A stretch of DNA of 64,000 bases. Source: Paramacrobiotus metropolitanus (taxonomy: Eukaryota; Tardigrada; Eutardigrada; Parachela; Macrobiotidae). The stretch lies in the NCBI RefSeq assembly GCF_019649055.1, contig NW_026570261.1, forward strand, positions 558,001 to 622,000, given 5' to 3'. Shown here in pieces: positions 1-10,614 of the stretch (positions are counted from its first letter, which is position 1; each line of letters opens with the position of its first letter). Both the position numbers and the translations under genes were made by a program. The notes beneath the pieces were generated by a model that saw nothing but the letters and a program-made list of their open reading frames with translations, was not told the origin of the DNA and made no database searches.

Positions 1-1
1 G

Positions 2-103
2 TTCCTGCCGAAAGTTTCCCGTGTTGAAGCCGCCCTTGGAAATTCAGTTACTGAAATCACCAAGATTTTTCGATCGTACGGCTCAGTTGCTCTGAATTTT
101 TGA
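2..103 (+). CDS. Possible 3' end of a gene cut by the window edge
   Basis: Reading frame 2 is open from the first base to a TGA at 101-103 and gives about 33 residues that end in SYGSVALNF. The composition looks coding: few Ser/Leu-only runs, and a mix of Glu, Val, Lys and Arg. I do not recognise it. It could be the terminal exon of a gene lying upstream of the window, or a chance open stretch. No acceptor site can be seen because the window starts inside it. Confidence 0.25.
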   Translation, partial: FLPKVSRVEAALGNSVTEITKIFRSYGSVALNF

Positions 104-430
104 CCAACTTATTCACACAATTTGTTAGTCCGTTTCATATACCTTTTGCCAAAAGTAAACAGCTTTGATAAACATATGTATTCTGTGCTCCGTATATGCA
201 ATATTTCCTGTTGATAAACATGTGCATTGCAACTATCTAATTTTGTTACCAGCTGATAAGCGTAACAAAAAAACCATCTAGAACCACAAACCCAGAAACC
301 CCAAAAACCAACCACAAACCCAACCAACCACAAACCCTTCTGGAACTAAGCACACAAGTACTGCTCAACAATGATGTCAGCAGCAACACTTATGTCCGCA
401 CAGCAACTGCAAACGATGTCTGCAGCAACA

Positions 431-479
431 CTCGACGGAGTGGACTACTCCACTCGACGAAGTAGTCTACTCCGTCGAG
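431..479. repeat. Hairpin with 18-bp arms
   Basis: The arms at 431-448 and 462-479 are inverted copies starting CTCGACGGAGT, with one mismatch and a 13-base spacer. Just upstream, 369-429 holds two direct copies of an ATGTC(A/T)GCAGCAACACT unit. No flanking duplication was seen. Confidence 0.7.
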
Positions 480-507
480 CATGTTAGAGCTTCAAAGAAC
501 GAGTTAG

Positions 508-883
508 CACGCATGCAGCTTCGCCGCTTACCGTTGTACCAACATACTACTAATTCGTTGCGTCGAACACAAAAAAGCTGTTACCTGTGCTTTTGTTCGA
601 AATCCATTCTGCAAAAATGCTGATTATGCCCGTTGCTTCTGCACATTGAACAATCGTAGTTCCAAGTCACTTCGCACAGTAAAAAAGCGGGCAAAAGACA
701 TGGGTTATGGCAGACGTCCCTCATCCACATTCTCGATGGTAAGACGTTTAAACTTTCACCGTGGCGAGAGATTCTGAGATTCTATTCTACCCTTATGATA
801 CCTGCGTGCTGCCTAGTGTCTACTTTATTTAGAAAAAGTGCTGCCCCCTATACCTGGCACACTTGTGCCACGGTACAAAATAG
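508..883 (+). CDS. Candidate cysteine-rich two-exon gene end
   Basis: A frame open from 508 reads through a Cys-rich stretch (CAFVRNPFC, then ARCFC) and a basic segment (TVKKRAKDMGYGRR) to a strong donor, ATG followed by GTAAGAC, at 738/739. A short 94-base intron ends in a pyrimidine-rich TTTATTTAG at 832. The next exon (833-883) continues in the same phase with KKCCPLYLAHLCHGTK and a stop. AATAAA lies at 1137-1142. Nine cysteines in about 80 residues would suit a small secreted or disulfide-rich protein, but no start codon or signal peptide was found, so the 5' exon is missing. I do not recognise a family. The intron phase match and the poly(A) signal are the main support. Confidence 0.35.
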
Positions 884-3040
884 TTGGTACTTTGGTTATT
901 TTGTATGTACCGACAGTACCGTGGTTGTGCTCGGCGCTTGCTGATGTGCTAATTCACAATTCTGTGGGGCTGCTGTGGCGGTTGGGAGCTCACGTCTCAG
1001 CTACTCCGGGAAGTCATCGTAGACCCATAGAATCTCATGCTGGTTCTTTTTAAACGGCGCGCGTTTGCAAACTGCTGTGTGTTAATGCGGCAGCCAAATA
1101 CTACATTAAAATTAACAAGACACCACCAACCTTACAAATAAAAAAAAGGCATGCTGATAAAGAAGTGTAATGTGATAGTGTCGAATTGTACGTACCCGGC
1201 TTGGCTACTCACTAAACAATCAATCAATCAAACAATTATTCGGTAAATTGTGTGGCGATGCCGATGGCCACGGTACTCCAGGACGCCTAACGTGCGACCG
1301 TCTTTGCTTGATACATAGCGTCTGCGCACTTTGCACAGTTCCTCTTTCGGTGCATTGCCATATTCCTGTAGCTAGCGACGTGCGAAGCTGCCACTCCGGC
1401 GAGAATCGTCAATTTACAGCGCACTGGATATGCGCACACCCCTGTGATGTACGAGTACGCGTCATTTGACGAGATTCCGGCCTGGCAACGATGCCAGTGA
1501 TGTACGTAGGTGGCTCGTATCTACAGTATGTGCTATTGTTGTTGTTCTAGGTTAGCTTTTTTATCTTGTGATTAAGACAGTTCTGGTCAAGACGTGGCAG
1601 TCGTTGTTCCCACAACACTGGTCCGGGTTGCTGACCGGAAACACGGTGAGCCCTGAGTCTGGTTTGTTTTGGAGCTCTGATTCATGACTTTGGTTTGATC
1701 GGAAATGCTGAAAAGCGGGTTCGCTTCATGTTGGTGCTCTCTTTGACTTAGAGGATGACAGTTACAAGCTCGTCGAGCAATTTGTTGCGCAAGCAAGGAA
1801 AACTACCCTACAACTTCATACAGATAGGTTACAGAAGGCTGGGATCCACCACGGCGCGCCGCCCCAAACAGTTTACGCGTTACAAGCTGCAACGCCGTTT
1901 GTGCTGTCGGGCCAACACTGGTTACAATTTAAGTGCAAGCTTTTGGCATGACTGATGCACGCCAGATAGGTATTACGAAACACTCGTTTCGTGAATACGA
2001 ATAACCGTAATCGCCTGGTTGACGCGTACGGGTGGTTGGACGACAGTCGATGCAGGAAGGCGCGATTTGGCTGCGGAGCAATTTGGTGTTGCGGCAAAAT
2101 TATGTAGAATATGTACTTATGGTTATTGGTTAGTGAAGTGGTACCAAACCTGAATTTAAAATTGTAACGGTGCTGCAATAATGCATTGAACTTGGACTCG
2201 GATTTTTGATTGCTATCAGTAAACTGACAGTTTACACAGATTTCAAAAATTAAGAAAGCCGCACATAACGTCTTGGCTCGTTTAAATTGCTTCCTATCGC
2301 TGACCTTTTTTGTAGGCCCAACACACTCCTACTGATATAAAAATTGTATGAAGCATTTGCGAACAAACAAGAGTACTGTTATTGCTTTACGTCTTTGCAC
2401 CCGAGAAAACTCGGTATCTGGTGGAAGTTTTACGTACCCGTATATCTACGCAACATCCGTGTATTGAGCCACATTCCATCCATCATTTTCAGAATCGGCA
2501 ATTGGATGGCCTAGCTTGATGTCATCACCGGGTTTCTTAATCTACCTAGAGTACCTACTACCTGTAACAAGCGGACTTTTTTATATTTTAAATTATTAAT
2601 TCTTGAAAATAATTCTACTAATGCAGATAACGCTATCGTTACTGTGTTTTATTACGCAGACATGACGCACCTTTCCACTTCATGCTCCGTGATAACACCA
2701 TTCTCCATTACATATTCCATATTCGATGAAGCTATCAATTATCAGTTCCGGATTTTTCCAGCGACAGACTGTTTTCAGTGCGGCTGTTTTCAGTAGTGCA
2801 TCCATCAGATTGTGATCCGCCACCAGCGCACTGCGTTGTTGACATTGTCGTCGTTTTGGTGGAAACTGAAAACAGATCCAAGGGGGTAGCGCCGGGTCAC
2901 GATCTCGGCCACCACCGCCATCAGGACGTGATCTATCCAGATCGGGTTGGGGCGGAGGCCAGTCATTGTTCCACGGCAGCTGGGCCGGTGAACAGATCTG
3001 CCCTTGTACGTACATTAATGTCGAAATCAGATTCTGCACC
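884..3040. other. No gene recognised
   Basis: Mixed intergenic sequence. It holds the AATAAA at 1137-1142 that could serve the candidate gene upstream. Open frames exist on both strands but overlap one another and have no coding signature or splice context that I trust. Confidence 0.5.
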
Positions 3041-3420
3041 TTGAGATTGGGGATTTGGAGGCTGTTTCACAGGCTGTTGAGACGGGATCGGGACTTTTTT
3101 TGGTTGTCGGGAACGTGAACGGGCCAGCAAAGATCTCCGTCGGTCGGGTTCTTACCAGTAATATTGCGAACCCCCGTGTAAATCGGTGAATAAACGTAGT
3201 CTGGGTTTGTTTTAGATTTTGGCGCTCAATCGGAATTTGGCTTCCTTGAACAACCGCATCCGCTCCCAGGTGATGTCCCTGCTGCGGTTGAGTACAATGT
3301 GATCTGTCCTGAAATTTTGCCCCGAGATGGCCATGTCCGGGTTGGCAACAATCCGGACCGTTACTAGCCATTATCCACACTTGTGGTGGTCCCGGTTTGG
3401 GCCTCATCCGAACCGACGAC
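3041..3420 (+). other. Decayed coding-like block, origin unclear
   Basis: Two plus-strand stretches look like former coding sequence: one around 3045-3185 containing GSGLFLVVGNVNGPAK, and one around 3218-3365 containing PGDVPAAVEYNVICPE, which follows a TTTGTTTTAG acceptor-like site. The first resembles the linker between protease and reverse transcriptase of LTR elements, but weakly. It may be a retroelement fossil or remnants of a host gene. Confidence 0.2.
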
Positions 3421-3507
3421 GAGTGCCGCGTCCCGCAGACAGTAAGTGCAACCGTTGCGTTATAGTTTTTTTGGCGAAATCTTGTAACCAGAGAATTCTC
3501 GTAATGC

Positions 3508-3915
3508 TTTCGAATTCTCTTGCTAACACTGCCCTTGGAAGGGTTGATAATTGAATTTAGTGGAATCCCTCATTCCTACTGTACACCGTTATCTGCACTG
3601 ACTGCACATACGTTTGCAGTTTTATACGTTCGCCCAGCAGTGAATGCCAGCTTTGAACTGCGGTGTTCCTGTAGTGCTTGCTTGGTATTTATATTTAGTT
3701 TACTTTTGAAATATCTACAGAACGGTAGTGCCTAATAAAGTAAACCATAGATGTTAAACCATAGATATCACATATATGTATGGACTTGATACGAGAATAC
3801 GACCTTTCCACGCTATTTTATTAACAATGTTCTGCTATGTTTTGCTGGAAAAGAAGGGCTGAAACGCGCTTTTTGGCACCGTATATGCGCGATTTTCCAG
3901 TACCTAACGTCTGGT
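3508..3915 (+). repeat. Dispersed repeat, copy A
   Basis: Shares two blocks with 28196-28985. The first starts GAATTCTC and runs through GGGTTGATAATTGAATTTAG to a TACACCGT segment. The second runs from an ATAGATATCACATAT motif through GACCTTTCCACGCT to TATGCGCGATT. Copy A lacks about 400 bases present in copy B. No coding capacity is evident. Confidence 0.7.
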
Positions 3916-4077
3916 ACGATACGAGTATTTTTTGCAATTACAGTAATCAATTGATATAACAATATTATATAAAAATATGATAATTAGACAGTTGTAAGGC
4001 AGATAACCTGAAAAACCTGTAGTTATTGGTAGCCGACTACCTACTACTACTACTACTACGAGGTAGGAACTACTACG

Positions 4078-4107
4078 AGTACTGTACTGCTACCCTGCAC
4101 TTGTCCA
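4078..4107 (+). repeat. Left 30-bp inverted repeat flanking the LINE
   Basis: Perfect inverted match to 7370-7399 (inner end GCACTTGTCCA). A CTA/CTACTAC microsatellite sits directly outside it at about 4037-4060. Confidence 0.9.
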
Positions 4108-4403
4108 TTTATTTTGCAGTGCAGGCGCACGTACGTTGTATGAGCCCATTCACGATTCATATACACGGCCTGCAACTGAGTGCAGAGAGCAGGCAGCTGA
4201 CTGAACGTGAGCGGCTTTAGCTCTCACTCGCCTACAGAGTCTACAGTGTAGACGGCTCAAACCGTACAAAAGTCTGGACTGGTTCGAATAATCATGTAGT
4301 GTAATTTGAGAGAAATTTGGCCATGGGTATTAAACTATCATCTACTTTTTATAACTGCGTTACAGATTTGTTTTCTTTTCTTTTATTATGAATTTTATTA
4401 TGA

Positions 4404-6521
4404 ATGTCGTCCAAGAATAATAATTTTACCTGTGATTTGTGTGGAAAAGTCTGCTTGACGGCACATGGGATCGCTTCACATCGCGACAGTGGAAAATGCA
4501 GAGAAGCCCAAGCCCGCAACTTACGAAACAAGCCCGAGCTCCCTGGTTCATCCCCCCCCCAACCAGCTCCACACGAAGAAACCTTGCTGGAGAAGTTATC
4601 TCGGTTAAGGGGAGCCAATCCCATTCTCCCGCACGTCCCAGTAGGTGCTAGGGATGCATGTGCTAAGGCCTTCGCGCAGCTACTACTCGCATGCTGCGCA
4701 AAAAATGATATGGAAGCTTGGAGCTACTTTCTTGTTTTTGCACCGAGCATCCTGACAGCTCCTCCAACCAAGTCTGGTAAAGGCCCCTCACTGGCTACGT
4801 CAGTAAAGAAGAACTTGGCAAGCAAACAGCCAGCTGTTATCCCCCCGAAAAAGAAGCAGCCAAAGCCAAAGACAGCAGCAGCGCTAAAGGCAAAATTGGT
4901 CAATGCCAAACTGGAAAGCGGCTCGATAGGACGCGCGATGAACATTCTCGTTTCACAAGAAACAATTGCGCCATTAACCGACGAAGTAATTGCGATTTTG
5001 AGAGAAAAACATCCAGGTCGACCCGTTGACCTGGATGCAACGGTGCGTAACGTCGACGTGGTACCTTCTGAAGTAACGCATAGGGAACTGATAGCTACTG
5101 TAGAGTCGTTTGATACAGGAACCTGCCCTGGCCCGGATGGATTACGCGCTGATCACCTAAAGGAGCTCCTATCCACGCAAGGAGAGACCCGCAGGAAATT
5201 GTTAAATGCCCTAGTGAGATTCGCGGATCACTTGCTCAATAAGAAGATCCCAACAGAAGCCAGGAAAATTTTCTTTGGAGCGAACTCGTTCCCGTTCCTG
5301 AAGCCTAACGGTGGTATTCGCCCTATCGCATCAGGATGCACGTTACGTCGTCTTGTTGCAAAAGTAGTTTGTTTCCGGCTGGCAGAAGAATTGGGGAATT
5401 ATTTCCGCCCCGTTCAGTTTGGATTTGGCACGAAACAGGGAGTAGAAATCGTCGTGCACAGTGGAAGGGAGTTCCTACAGTCGCCATCGACAAAACCGCG
5501 CGCGTTTTTGAAGTTCGACTTTGCAAACGCTTTTAATACAGTCCGCCGAGACAAACTTTTGGAAAGAGTATTCGCCCGGATACCCGCCTATTATAACTTT
5601 GTTCGCTCTGCATACGGAGAAGACACGATTTTATTCTGCATTTCACCCAGCAGTGATGTCACCATACCGTCCGCCAGCGGTGTCCAGCAGGGCGATCCTT
5701 GCGCACCGATGTTTTATGATTTACTAACGCAAGATGTTTGTTGTCAGGTTAAAGCCGAGACTAACCTGTGGTTTCTGGATGACGGGGTGGCTGCTGGGGA
5801 TCCTGAAGTAGTCAAAGACGATATAGTCAATCTCCAAGAAGCAGCCGCCGCAGTGGGTTTGCGACTTAACACGGCAAAGTGCGAATTGTTTGTTGATGGT
5901 GGAACTCATGGAGAGCGGGAAAAAGTAACCCAGTTATTTCTGAACGCGGTACCGGACATTCGAATTTCCAAACCGGAAGAACTGGAGCTACTGGGCTCTC
6001 CCTTGCTGAAGGAAGCGATATCGGGCGCGTTGATGAGAAAGGTCGGTCAAGCACAAGTGCTTGCTGACCAGCTCGGCATATTGCCTTCACACCAGGGTCT
6101 GTTTTTGCTAAAGAACTGTTTGTCGCTGCCGAAATTGTTGTATCTTCTTAGAACGTCACCGTGTTGGGAATTCCCAGATGAACTGAAGAAATTTGATGAA
6201 GTCATCCGAGTGAAAACGGAACAGCTGACTAACGTAGCTATGTCCAGCCCAGTATGGGAGCAAGCCTCCTTACCCACAAAATTTGGAGGCCTTGGACTGA
6301 TCAGCGCAGCGGGCGTAGCGTTGACCGCGTACACCTCATCAATTTACGGAGCGGCCGACATGGTGTGCAACATCACAGGCAACGCCACCGTGAAAGACAA
6401 GGCCAATCAGCTAACCGAAGAGTGGACTGGACGTTATTCTCTGGAACCCCCGCAGATGGAAGACGCCGTTACCAGTCAGTGTGGACAGCATTACAGCACA
6501 CCCAGACAGCAACCCGCATGA
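4404..6521 (+). CDS. LINE polyprotein: zinc finger and reverse transcriptase part
   Basis: Starts at ATG 4404. Residues 10-32 form a C-X2-C-X12-H-X5-C finger, the usual N-terminal DNA-binding module of RLE-type LINEs. A Lys/Pro-rich linker (about 130-165) follows. The reverse transcriptase spans about residues 225-500: TCPGPDGLRADH near 238, FDFANAFNTVRRD near 371, GVQQGDPCAP near 427, and FLDDG near 456 in place of the common YADD. A thumb-like region reaches about 680. The true frame leaves this one near base 6480, and the last dozen or so residues before the stop are out of frame. A single-base change there would explain the break. The protein would copy element RNA at a nicked genomic site. 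Family membership is well supported, the exact clade is not. Confidence 0.85.
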   Translation: MSSKNNNFTCDLCGKVCLTAHGIASHRDSGKCREAQARNLRNKPELPGSSPPQPAPHEETLLEKLSRLRGANPILPHVPVGARDACAKAFAQLLLACCAKNDMEAWSYFLVFAPSILTAPPTKSGKGPSLATSVKKNLASKQPAVIPPKKKQPKPKTAAALKAKLVNAKLESGSIGRAMNILVSQETIAPLTDEVIAILREKHPGRPVDLDATVRNVDVVPSEVTHRELIATVESFDTGTCPGPDGLRADHLKELLSTQGETRRKLLNALVRFADHLLNKKIPTEARKIFFGANSFPFLKPNGGIRPIASGCTLRRLVAKVVCFRLAEELGNYFRPVQFGFGTKQGVEIVVHSGREFLQSPSTKPRAFLKFDFANAFNTVRRDKLLERVFARIPAYYNFVRSAYGEDTILFCISPSSDVTIPSASGVQQGDPCAPMFYDLLTQDVCCQVKAETNLWFLDDGVAAGDPEVVKDDIVNLQEAAAAVGLRLNTAKCELFVDGGTHGEREKVTQLFLNAVPDIRISKPEELELLGSPLLKEAISGALMRKVGQAQVLADQLGILPSHQGLFLLKNCLSLPKLLYLLRTSPCWEFPDELKKFDEVIRVKTEQLTNVAMSSPVWEQASLPTKFGGLGLISAAGVALTAYTSSIYGAADMVCNITGNATVKDKANQLTEEWTGRYSLEPPQMEDAVTSQCGQHYSTPRQQPA

Positions 6522-7291
6522 TGGAGAATGCCGACGTATTTACCTCAGCTCGTTTGTTGGCTGCATCCTCACCGGAGTCGCGTGCCTGGTTGGCTGCTTT
6601 GCCTGTATCAATATTTGGCAATTTACTGGAGGACACTCATTTACGAATTGCCGTGGCGCGGCGGCTTGGAGCTCCGGTATGCCAGCAACATGTTTGCCGG
6701 TGTGGCAGTGATGTAGACAGTCTCGGCCACCATGGATTGGTATGCAAGTTAGCGAAAGGAAGGCATGGTGTCCACGCTGCTTTGAACGAAGCAACCAAGC
6801 GCGCGTTGAGCTCGGCAAAAGTGCCATCGTCACTGGAGCCGGCGAGCTTAGAGAGAGGCGACGGAAAGAGGCCCGACGGAGTGACAGCGTTTCCTTGGAA
6901 AAATGGCAAACCGCTAGTATGGGATGTAATCGTGGCAGTTACATTCGCCCAAACGTACATTGCCCAAACATCTAGAGTGCCGGGAAGTGCAGCGGAAATT
7001 CGCGAAGACCGGAAAATAGGAAAGTATAGCGGGTTGGGAGACCGTTACATCGTCCAACCGTTGGCGTTTGAAACCACGGGTACATTCGGACCACGGACGA
7101 AGAAATTTTTTAAAGAGCTGTCGAGAAAAATCAGCGACTGTGCGGGCAACCCTCGGTCAGGGGAGTTTTTGCGGCAGAAAATTGGTATCGAGATTCAACG
7201 AGGAAATGCAGTTTCTGTTCTCGGTACATTCAGCGACATGGTTAAAAAGGGAGACGTGTATTTTGCTTTTAAATTAGCTGAACGTGAATGA
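6480..7291 (+). CDS. LINE polyprotein: RLE endonuclease part
   Basis: This frame carries on where the RT frame leaves off (TATRMMENADVFTSARLL). It contains the hallmark zinc-knuckle CRCGSDVDSLGHHGLVC (C-X-C-X8-HH-X3-C), then ALNEATKRALSSAKVPSS, then GDGKRPDGV and LVWDVIV, which match the R/KPD...D/E core of the restriction-like endonuclease of R2-type elements. The C-terminal region includes ETTGTFGP and RGNAVSVLGTF, also found in the remnant at 21905-22125. The frame is open back to 6254, but the earlier part is a shadow of the RT frame. It would nick target DNA to prime reverse transcription. Confidence 0.8.
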
Positions 7292-7369
7292 TGTGGAATT
7301 TTGTTATTGTTACTGTGTAATAAGCGATGTAATCTGGTTAATAGCACTGCAGTTTGGGATTTCAAAGTC

Positions 7370-7399
7370 TGGACAAGTGCAGGGTAGCAGTACAGTACT
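7370..7399 (-). repeat. Right 30-bp inverted repeat flanking the LINE
   Basis: Perfect reverse complement of 4078-4107. Just inside, a GCACTGCAG motif faces a TTGCAGTGC motif near the left repeat, so the inverted match may continue imperfectly. Confidence 0.9.
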
Positions 7400-7875
7400 G
7401 GTTAGTACAATTAAAATTACATTACAGACATAAGTTTTTCAAAGTATTTTTCAGAGTTTTTCAGGTTTTCTGTTCTCCTAAGACTTGTTACACCTGTCCT
7501 TGTTGAAATTGAAAATTTCTTATAGTTTTAATTTTACTGTTTCTGTTCAGGCAGTTTACTGACCAGATTTTGATAGTGCCTCGAGGGTTTGTTATTATTG
7601 TTACTCGAATACATAATTATTATAGTGTCCCAGCTGCTCGTTACGGATCACGTCTGCGAGTTTTATTAAAATTTGGAATTACACTTTTTCTACCTAGCTC
7701 ACAGTACGAATAATCAAAACAACTTATTAATTTCCATCTTATAAATAAATGAAATGCACTGACAGGCTAACGGAACATTCTTGAGTACGTATACACATAT
7801 TCATCAGTGTTTGTGTGGCATAGCTTTACAAGAATTTAGTGGCATATTTACCGGGAAATGACTAGTACCAAGTAC

Positions 7876-8240
7876 TTACTATAGTGTGAGGAGGACTGGT
7901 ACAGTAACCTACCGTTTGACGTCATCACTCTCGCATACACGGGAGGGCGGCTGCCATGGTGACAGATGCGCGTTTTTTACGGTTTTTGTCAGTTTTCTCA
8001 GCATATTTCTTTTATCTTCTGTTTCTAGCCCCTCATGTTTGGGTTTCTAAATTCAATATGATCTGTTAAAATATCAGAAAGCTTTAGAGGAGAAAGGAAC
8101 TGAGAATATCTTTAAAAAGGGACAAGAAAATTTGTGGGCCTATGCCGTAGGCAATAGCACATCAGTGCATTCTGTATGCGACAGTGATGACGTAGTCGAC
8201 CGTTGCAGAGTCGCTTCCCAGTCCTTCTACCTATAGTAAG
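7876..8240. mobile_element. Miniature inverted-repeat element, about 365 bp
   Basis: The ends read CTTACTATAG... and ...CTATAGTAAG. The inverted match continues inward through GGACTGG, a diverged stretch, then GACGTCATCAC / GTGATGACGT and TCGCATAC / GTATGCGA. The interior is non-coding. The target duplication is unresolved. It lies just upstream of the F-box family copy at 8520. Confidence 0.6.
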
Positions 8241-8519
8241 TTTTTGCTAGTACTAAAAAAGATACGCGGTTTTATTTATACGGTTTTGGTCAATATTCCT
8301 CCGATCAGGAAGCAGAAAAAAACTATTCTTTCAAATCCAGAAGTAGCCGTGAAAATTAAATGATAAAAATGCCGGCGTGTAGAAATTCAAGCGATTCGGT
8401 TTGCAGAGTTCGGGTGAAGCGAGTGCAAATCCGTAATACTTGTACGCATCTGGATATGACCCATATCCAATTCAACTGTTTTTTTCTGAGATACGACAAG
8501 ATACGACGCTCGAAGCACA

Positions 8520-9258
8520 ATGAATTCGACTTCAATGACTCCGTATGAGTCCCTCGTGTTTGGCGCGCAGCAAATGAGCTACCAAAACACTGTCGTCATT
8601 CGCCATGACGCCAACGGTTATTGGCAAGGAAACATTCAGAATATATCCGGAGAATACGCGCTCATCCACTTCAGATCCAAAAAGGTCAAACCCAGCTGGA
8701 TTCATGCGGGTCGCGTCACGCGTGTGGCCTTTGCCATTCATTGGGGAGAATACCTCGTTGCTCGGCATGCGATTGCCGGCAAATTCACCTGGGCTATGGA
8801 TAATCATTTTCCACCTGTCGCGGACGAAGTTTACCGAAAGGTCAAGGATATTCATACTCGCTGGGTGCAGACACTCGCCTATCCGCACGAATGGGAGACC
8901 ATTCGAGCGGTTCTAACAGTGTATTTGAAATTTAATAGATTTCACTCGATTACAGTAAAACGCAAAAGCCGATGTTAGTCTAAACCGAGCGGCTGCGGCA
9001 CCTTTGCTTTAAGAGCGTAGTTGTCGCTTTCGCAACCCTCGTCAAAAGACTAAACGTTATACTGGTGCTTCCCAAGAAACAGCTTTTTTAAGCACCATTT
9101 TTGCGTCTCGAATAAGCACAGTGCTTTAATTAAACCAAATAAAGTACAGTACAGAAAAAATTACGGAAGTGGGACATAAAAGTTCAGTTGCACGCAGGAT
9201 AGTATCGTTTGTTCACAGGTTTAGCGGATTTCACGCAGATGGAACACCGAGATCATGA
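8520..9258 (+). CDS. Shortened paralog of the F-box family gene
   Basis: Two exons: 8520-8920 (ending with a T|GTATTT donor) and 9219-9258 (after a TTGTTCACAG acceptor), giving 146 residues. Residues 1-67 match the N-terminus of the gene at 17968 (AQQMSYQNTVVIRHD, FRSKKVKPSWIHAGRV). After a short bridge the sequence jumps to that gene's third exon (NNFPPTADG there, DNHFPPVADE here; LAYPHEWETIRA). The F-box and about 400 central residues are absent. The last exon keeps FSGFHADGT but then shifts frame relative to the full-length copy and stops early, while the old frame (SRMAVLGIGDFSR) persists downstream. Splice positions and phase are the same as in the full gene. It is probably a deletion derivative: either a pseudogene or a small protein of two fused ends. 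Confidence 0.6.
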
Positions 9259-9365
9259 ACAAAAACTGACCTGACACTGATGTGCACAAGCTGAGCAGAA
9301 TGGCTGTACTTGGAATCGGGGATTTTTCGCGCATGAAAACAACATCAATGCCTTTGCAAGCGTAT

Positions 9366-9455
9366 TTTGTAACTTTTTTCAGCACTCGCTGTATCCAGAT
9401 TCGTTTTAAATTTGAACTAAGTACAGATATGTTAAAAATAAACTGTTAAAGTACA
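9366..9455 (+). terminator. 3' UTR tail with poly(A) signal, family-shared
   Basis: Shares TTTTGTAACTTTTT, CACTCGCT and GTACAGATATGTTAAAAA with 44186-44300, and a weaker CGCTCGCTGT block with the sequence after the stop at 28146. AATAAA is at 9437-9442, and the similarity ends about 15 bases later, as expected of a cleavage site. Confidence 0.6.
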
Positions 9456-9459
9456 AGCA

Positions 9460-10610
9460 ACTGCAACCTACACCTCCGATAACAGCTTCGTCGTATGTAC
9501 AGTGTATATTTTGATTTATTGTAAATGTACAGATACTCTGTAGGCAGGGAACCCATTAAATGCTACGATCGAAATCTAGTATGGTAATTATGAATTAAAA
9601 AGCGATAAAAATGAGGTACATGAAGTAATTATATAATTACATAGTGGTGGTAGATTGTGCATTTGCTTATTATGAGGCTCTGTGGCGCTGATTGTAGTTT
9701 TAGGATTTAGTAATAGCATTTACTAACCTACGTTGTTTAGTGTTTTGTGGTCACTCACTAATCTATGTTTATTGCTTGTTTATTGCGACGGTAGACAGCT
9801 AACCCATTAAGAACTACTCTAGGATGGTATTTTAGCGTGGGAATTTAAACCTGGCTCACGAAAAAAACCAGACACGTGAATGAAGTCGGACCAAGACCAT
9901 GCACAAAGTCATGATTGTAACACACCCTTAATATTTGCGAAAAATCAAAGTTACGCAAACAAAGTTAAAATGTCTCAGCGCAGTATGAAAAACAAAGAGA
10001 GGTATGCTATCAAGGATGCCATTTCCGCTTCTAGCCGGTTGTGTCAGGAGTGGAACTAGTTGATAAGTGGAACTATGTGCATTTACTAACCTCTGTTGCT
10101 TTGTGAAAAAGGTGGTGATATGAACATTTACTCGCTAAAAACTCTGGCAACGTTGTGTCAACAAGCGTAAAGCTGTTGATGGTTTTGTGGTGGAGTAAGA
10201 CTAAATGTATATCTTGGTTGTTACTGGAGGTCAGCGGCAACACTAACTGATGACATTTAGTAACCTTTAATACTCAAACCAAGAGGGTTGGCCGTCGCCA
10301 ATCATAACTAGACAAACTGACCGTTTCCGGTCCTTCCACCTTCGTCGTAGACATCCAAACGGCAACTAACTTTACAGCTTTCAATACAAATCACATTATC
10401 AGTTTGCATTACCACATTAACAACGGACTCTTTGGGAAGCACAACTGAACCGCCTACATGAGTGATTCACAGCACAAGACAACTGACAACGGCAAAATCG
10501 CTAATGAGGTGTGATTACGGCTCTACTGTGTCATTTGGAATCAGATGCTTCGCAAAATTAAGCATATGCGTCTATGGGAAAAACACCAGTGCAATCCACA
10601 TTTCAACGTG
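9460..10610. other. No gene recognised
   Basis: AT-rich intergenic sequence without a coding frame or repeat structure that I could support. Confidence 0.5.
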
Positions 10611-10614
10611 TATA

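Larger units (their letters stand above)
4108..7369 (+). mobile_element. RLE-type non-LTR retrotransposon (LINE)
   Basis: The interval holds a zinc-finger and reverse-transcriptase region followed by a restriction-like endonuclease (RLE) domain, the layout of R2/NeSL-type LINEs, which encode one long protein and cut specific or semi-specific targets. About 300 bases precede the start codon and about 80 bases follow the stop before the right inverted repeat. No poly(A) tail or target-site duplication was seen. The coding region is broken by one frameshift near 6480, so this copy looks inactive but recently lost. The clade is uncertain: the RT active site reads FLDDG rather than YADD, which sets it apart from classical R2. 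Lying between perfect inverted repeats is not a LINE property. Confidence 0.85.

Noticed and set aside
2680-3407. Overlapping Pro-rich minus-strand frames as a gene
   Set aside because: The plus strand shows better coding-like blocks over the same bases, and the two minus frames have no motif or splice support.
4404-7291. Calling the LINE an R2 rDNA element
   Set aside because: The RT box is FLDDG, a single N-terminal finger is present and no 28S rDNA flanks it; only RLE-type membership is supported.
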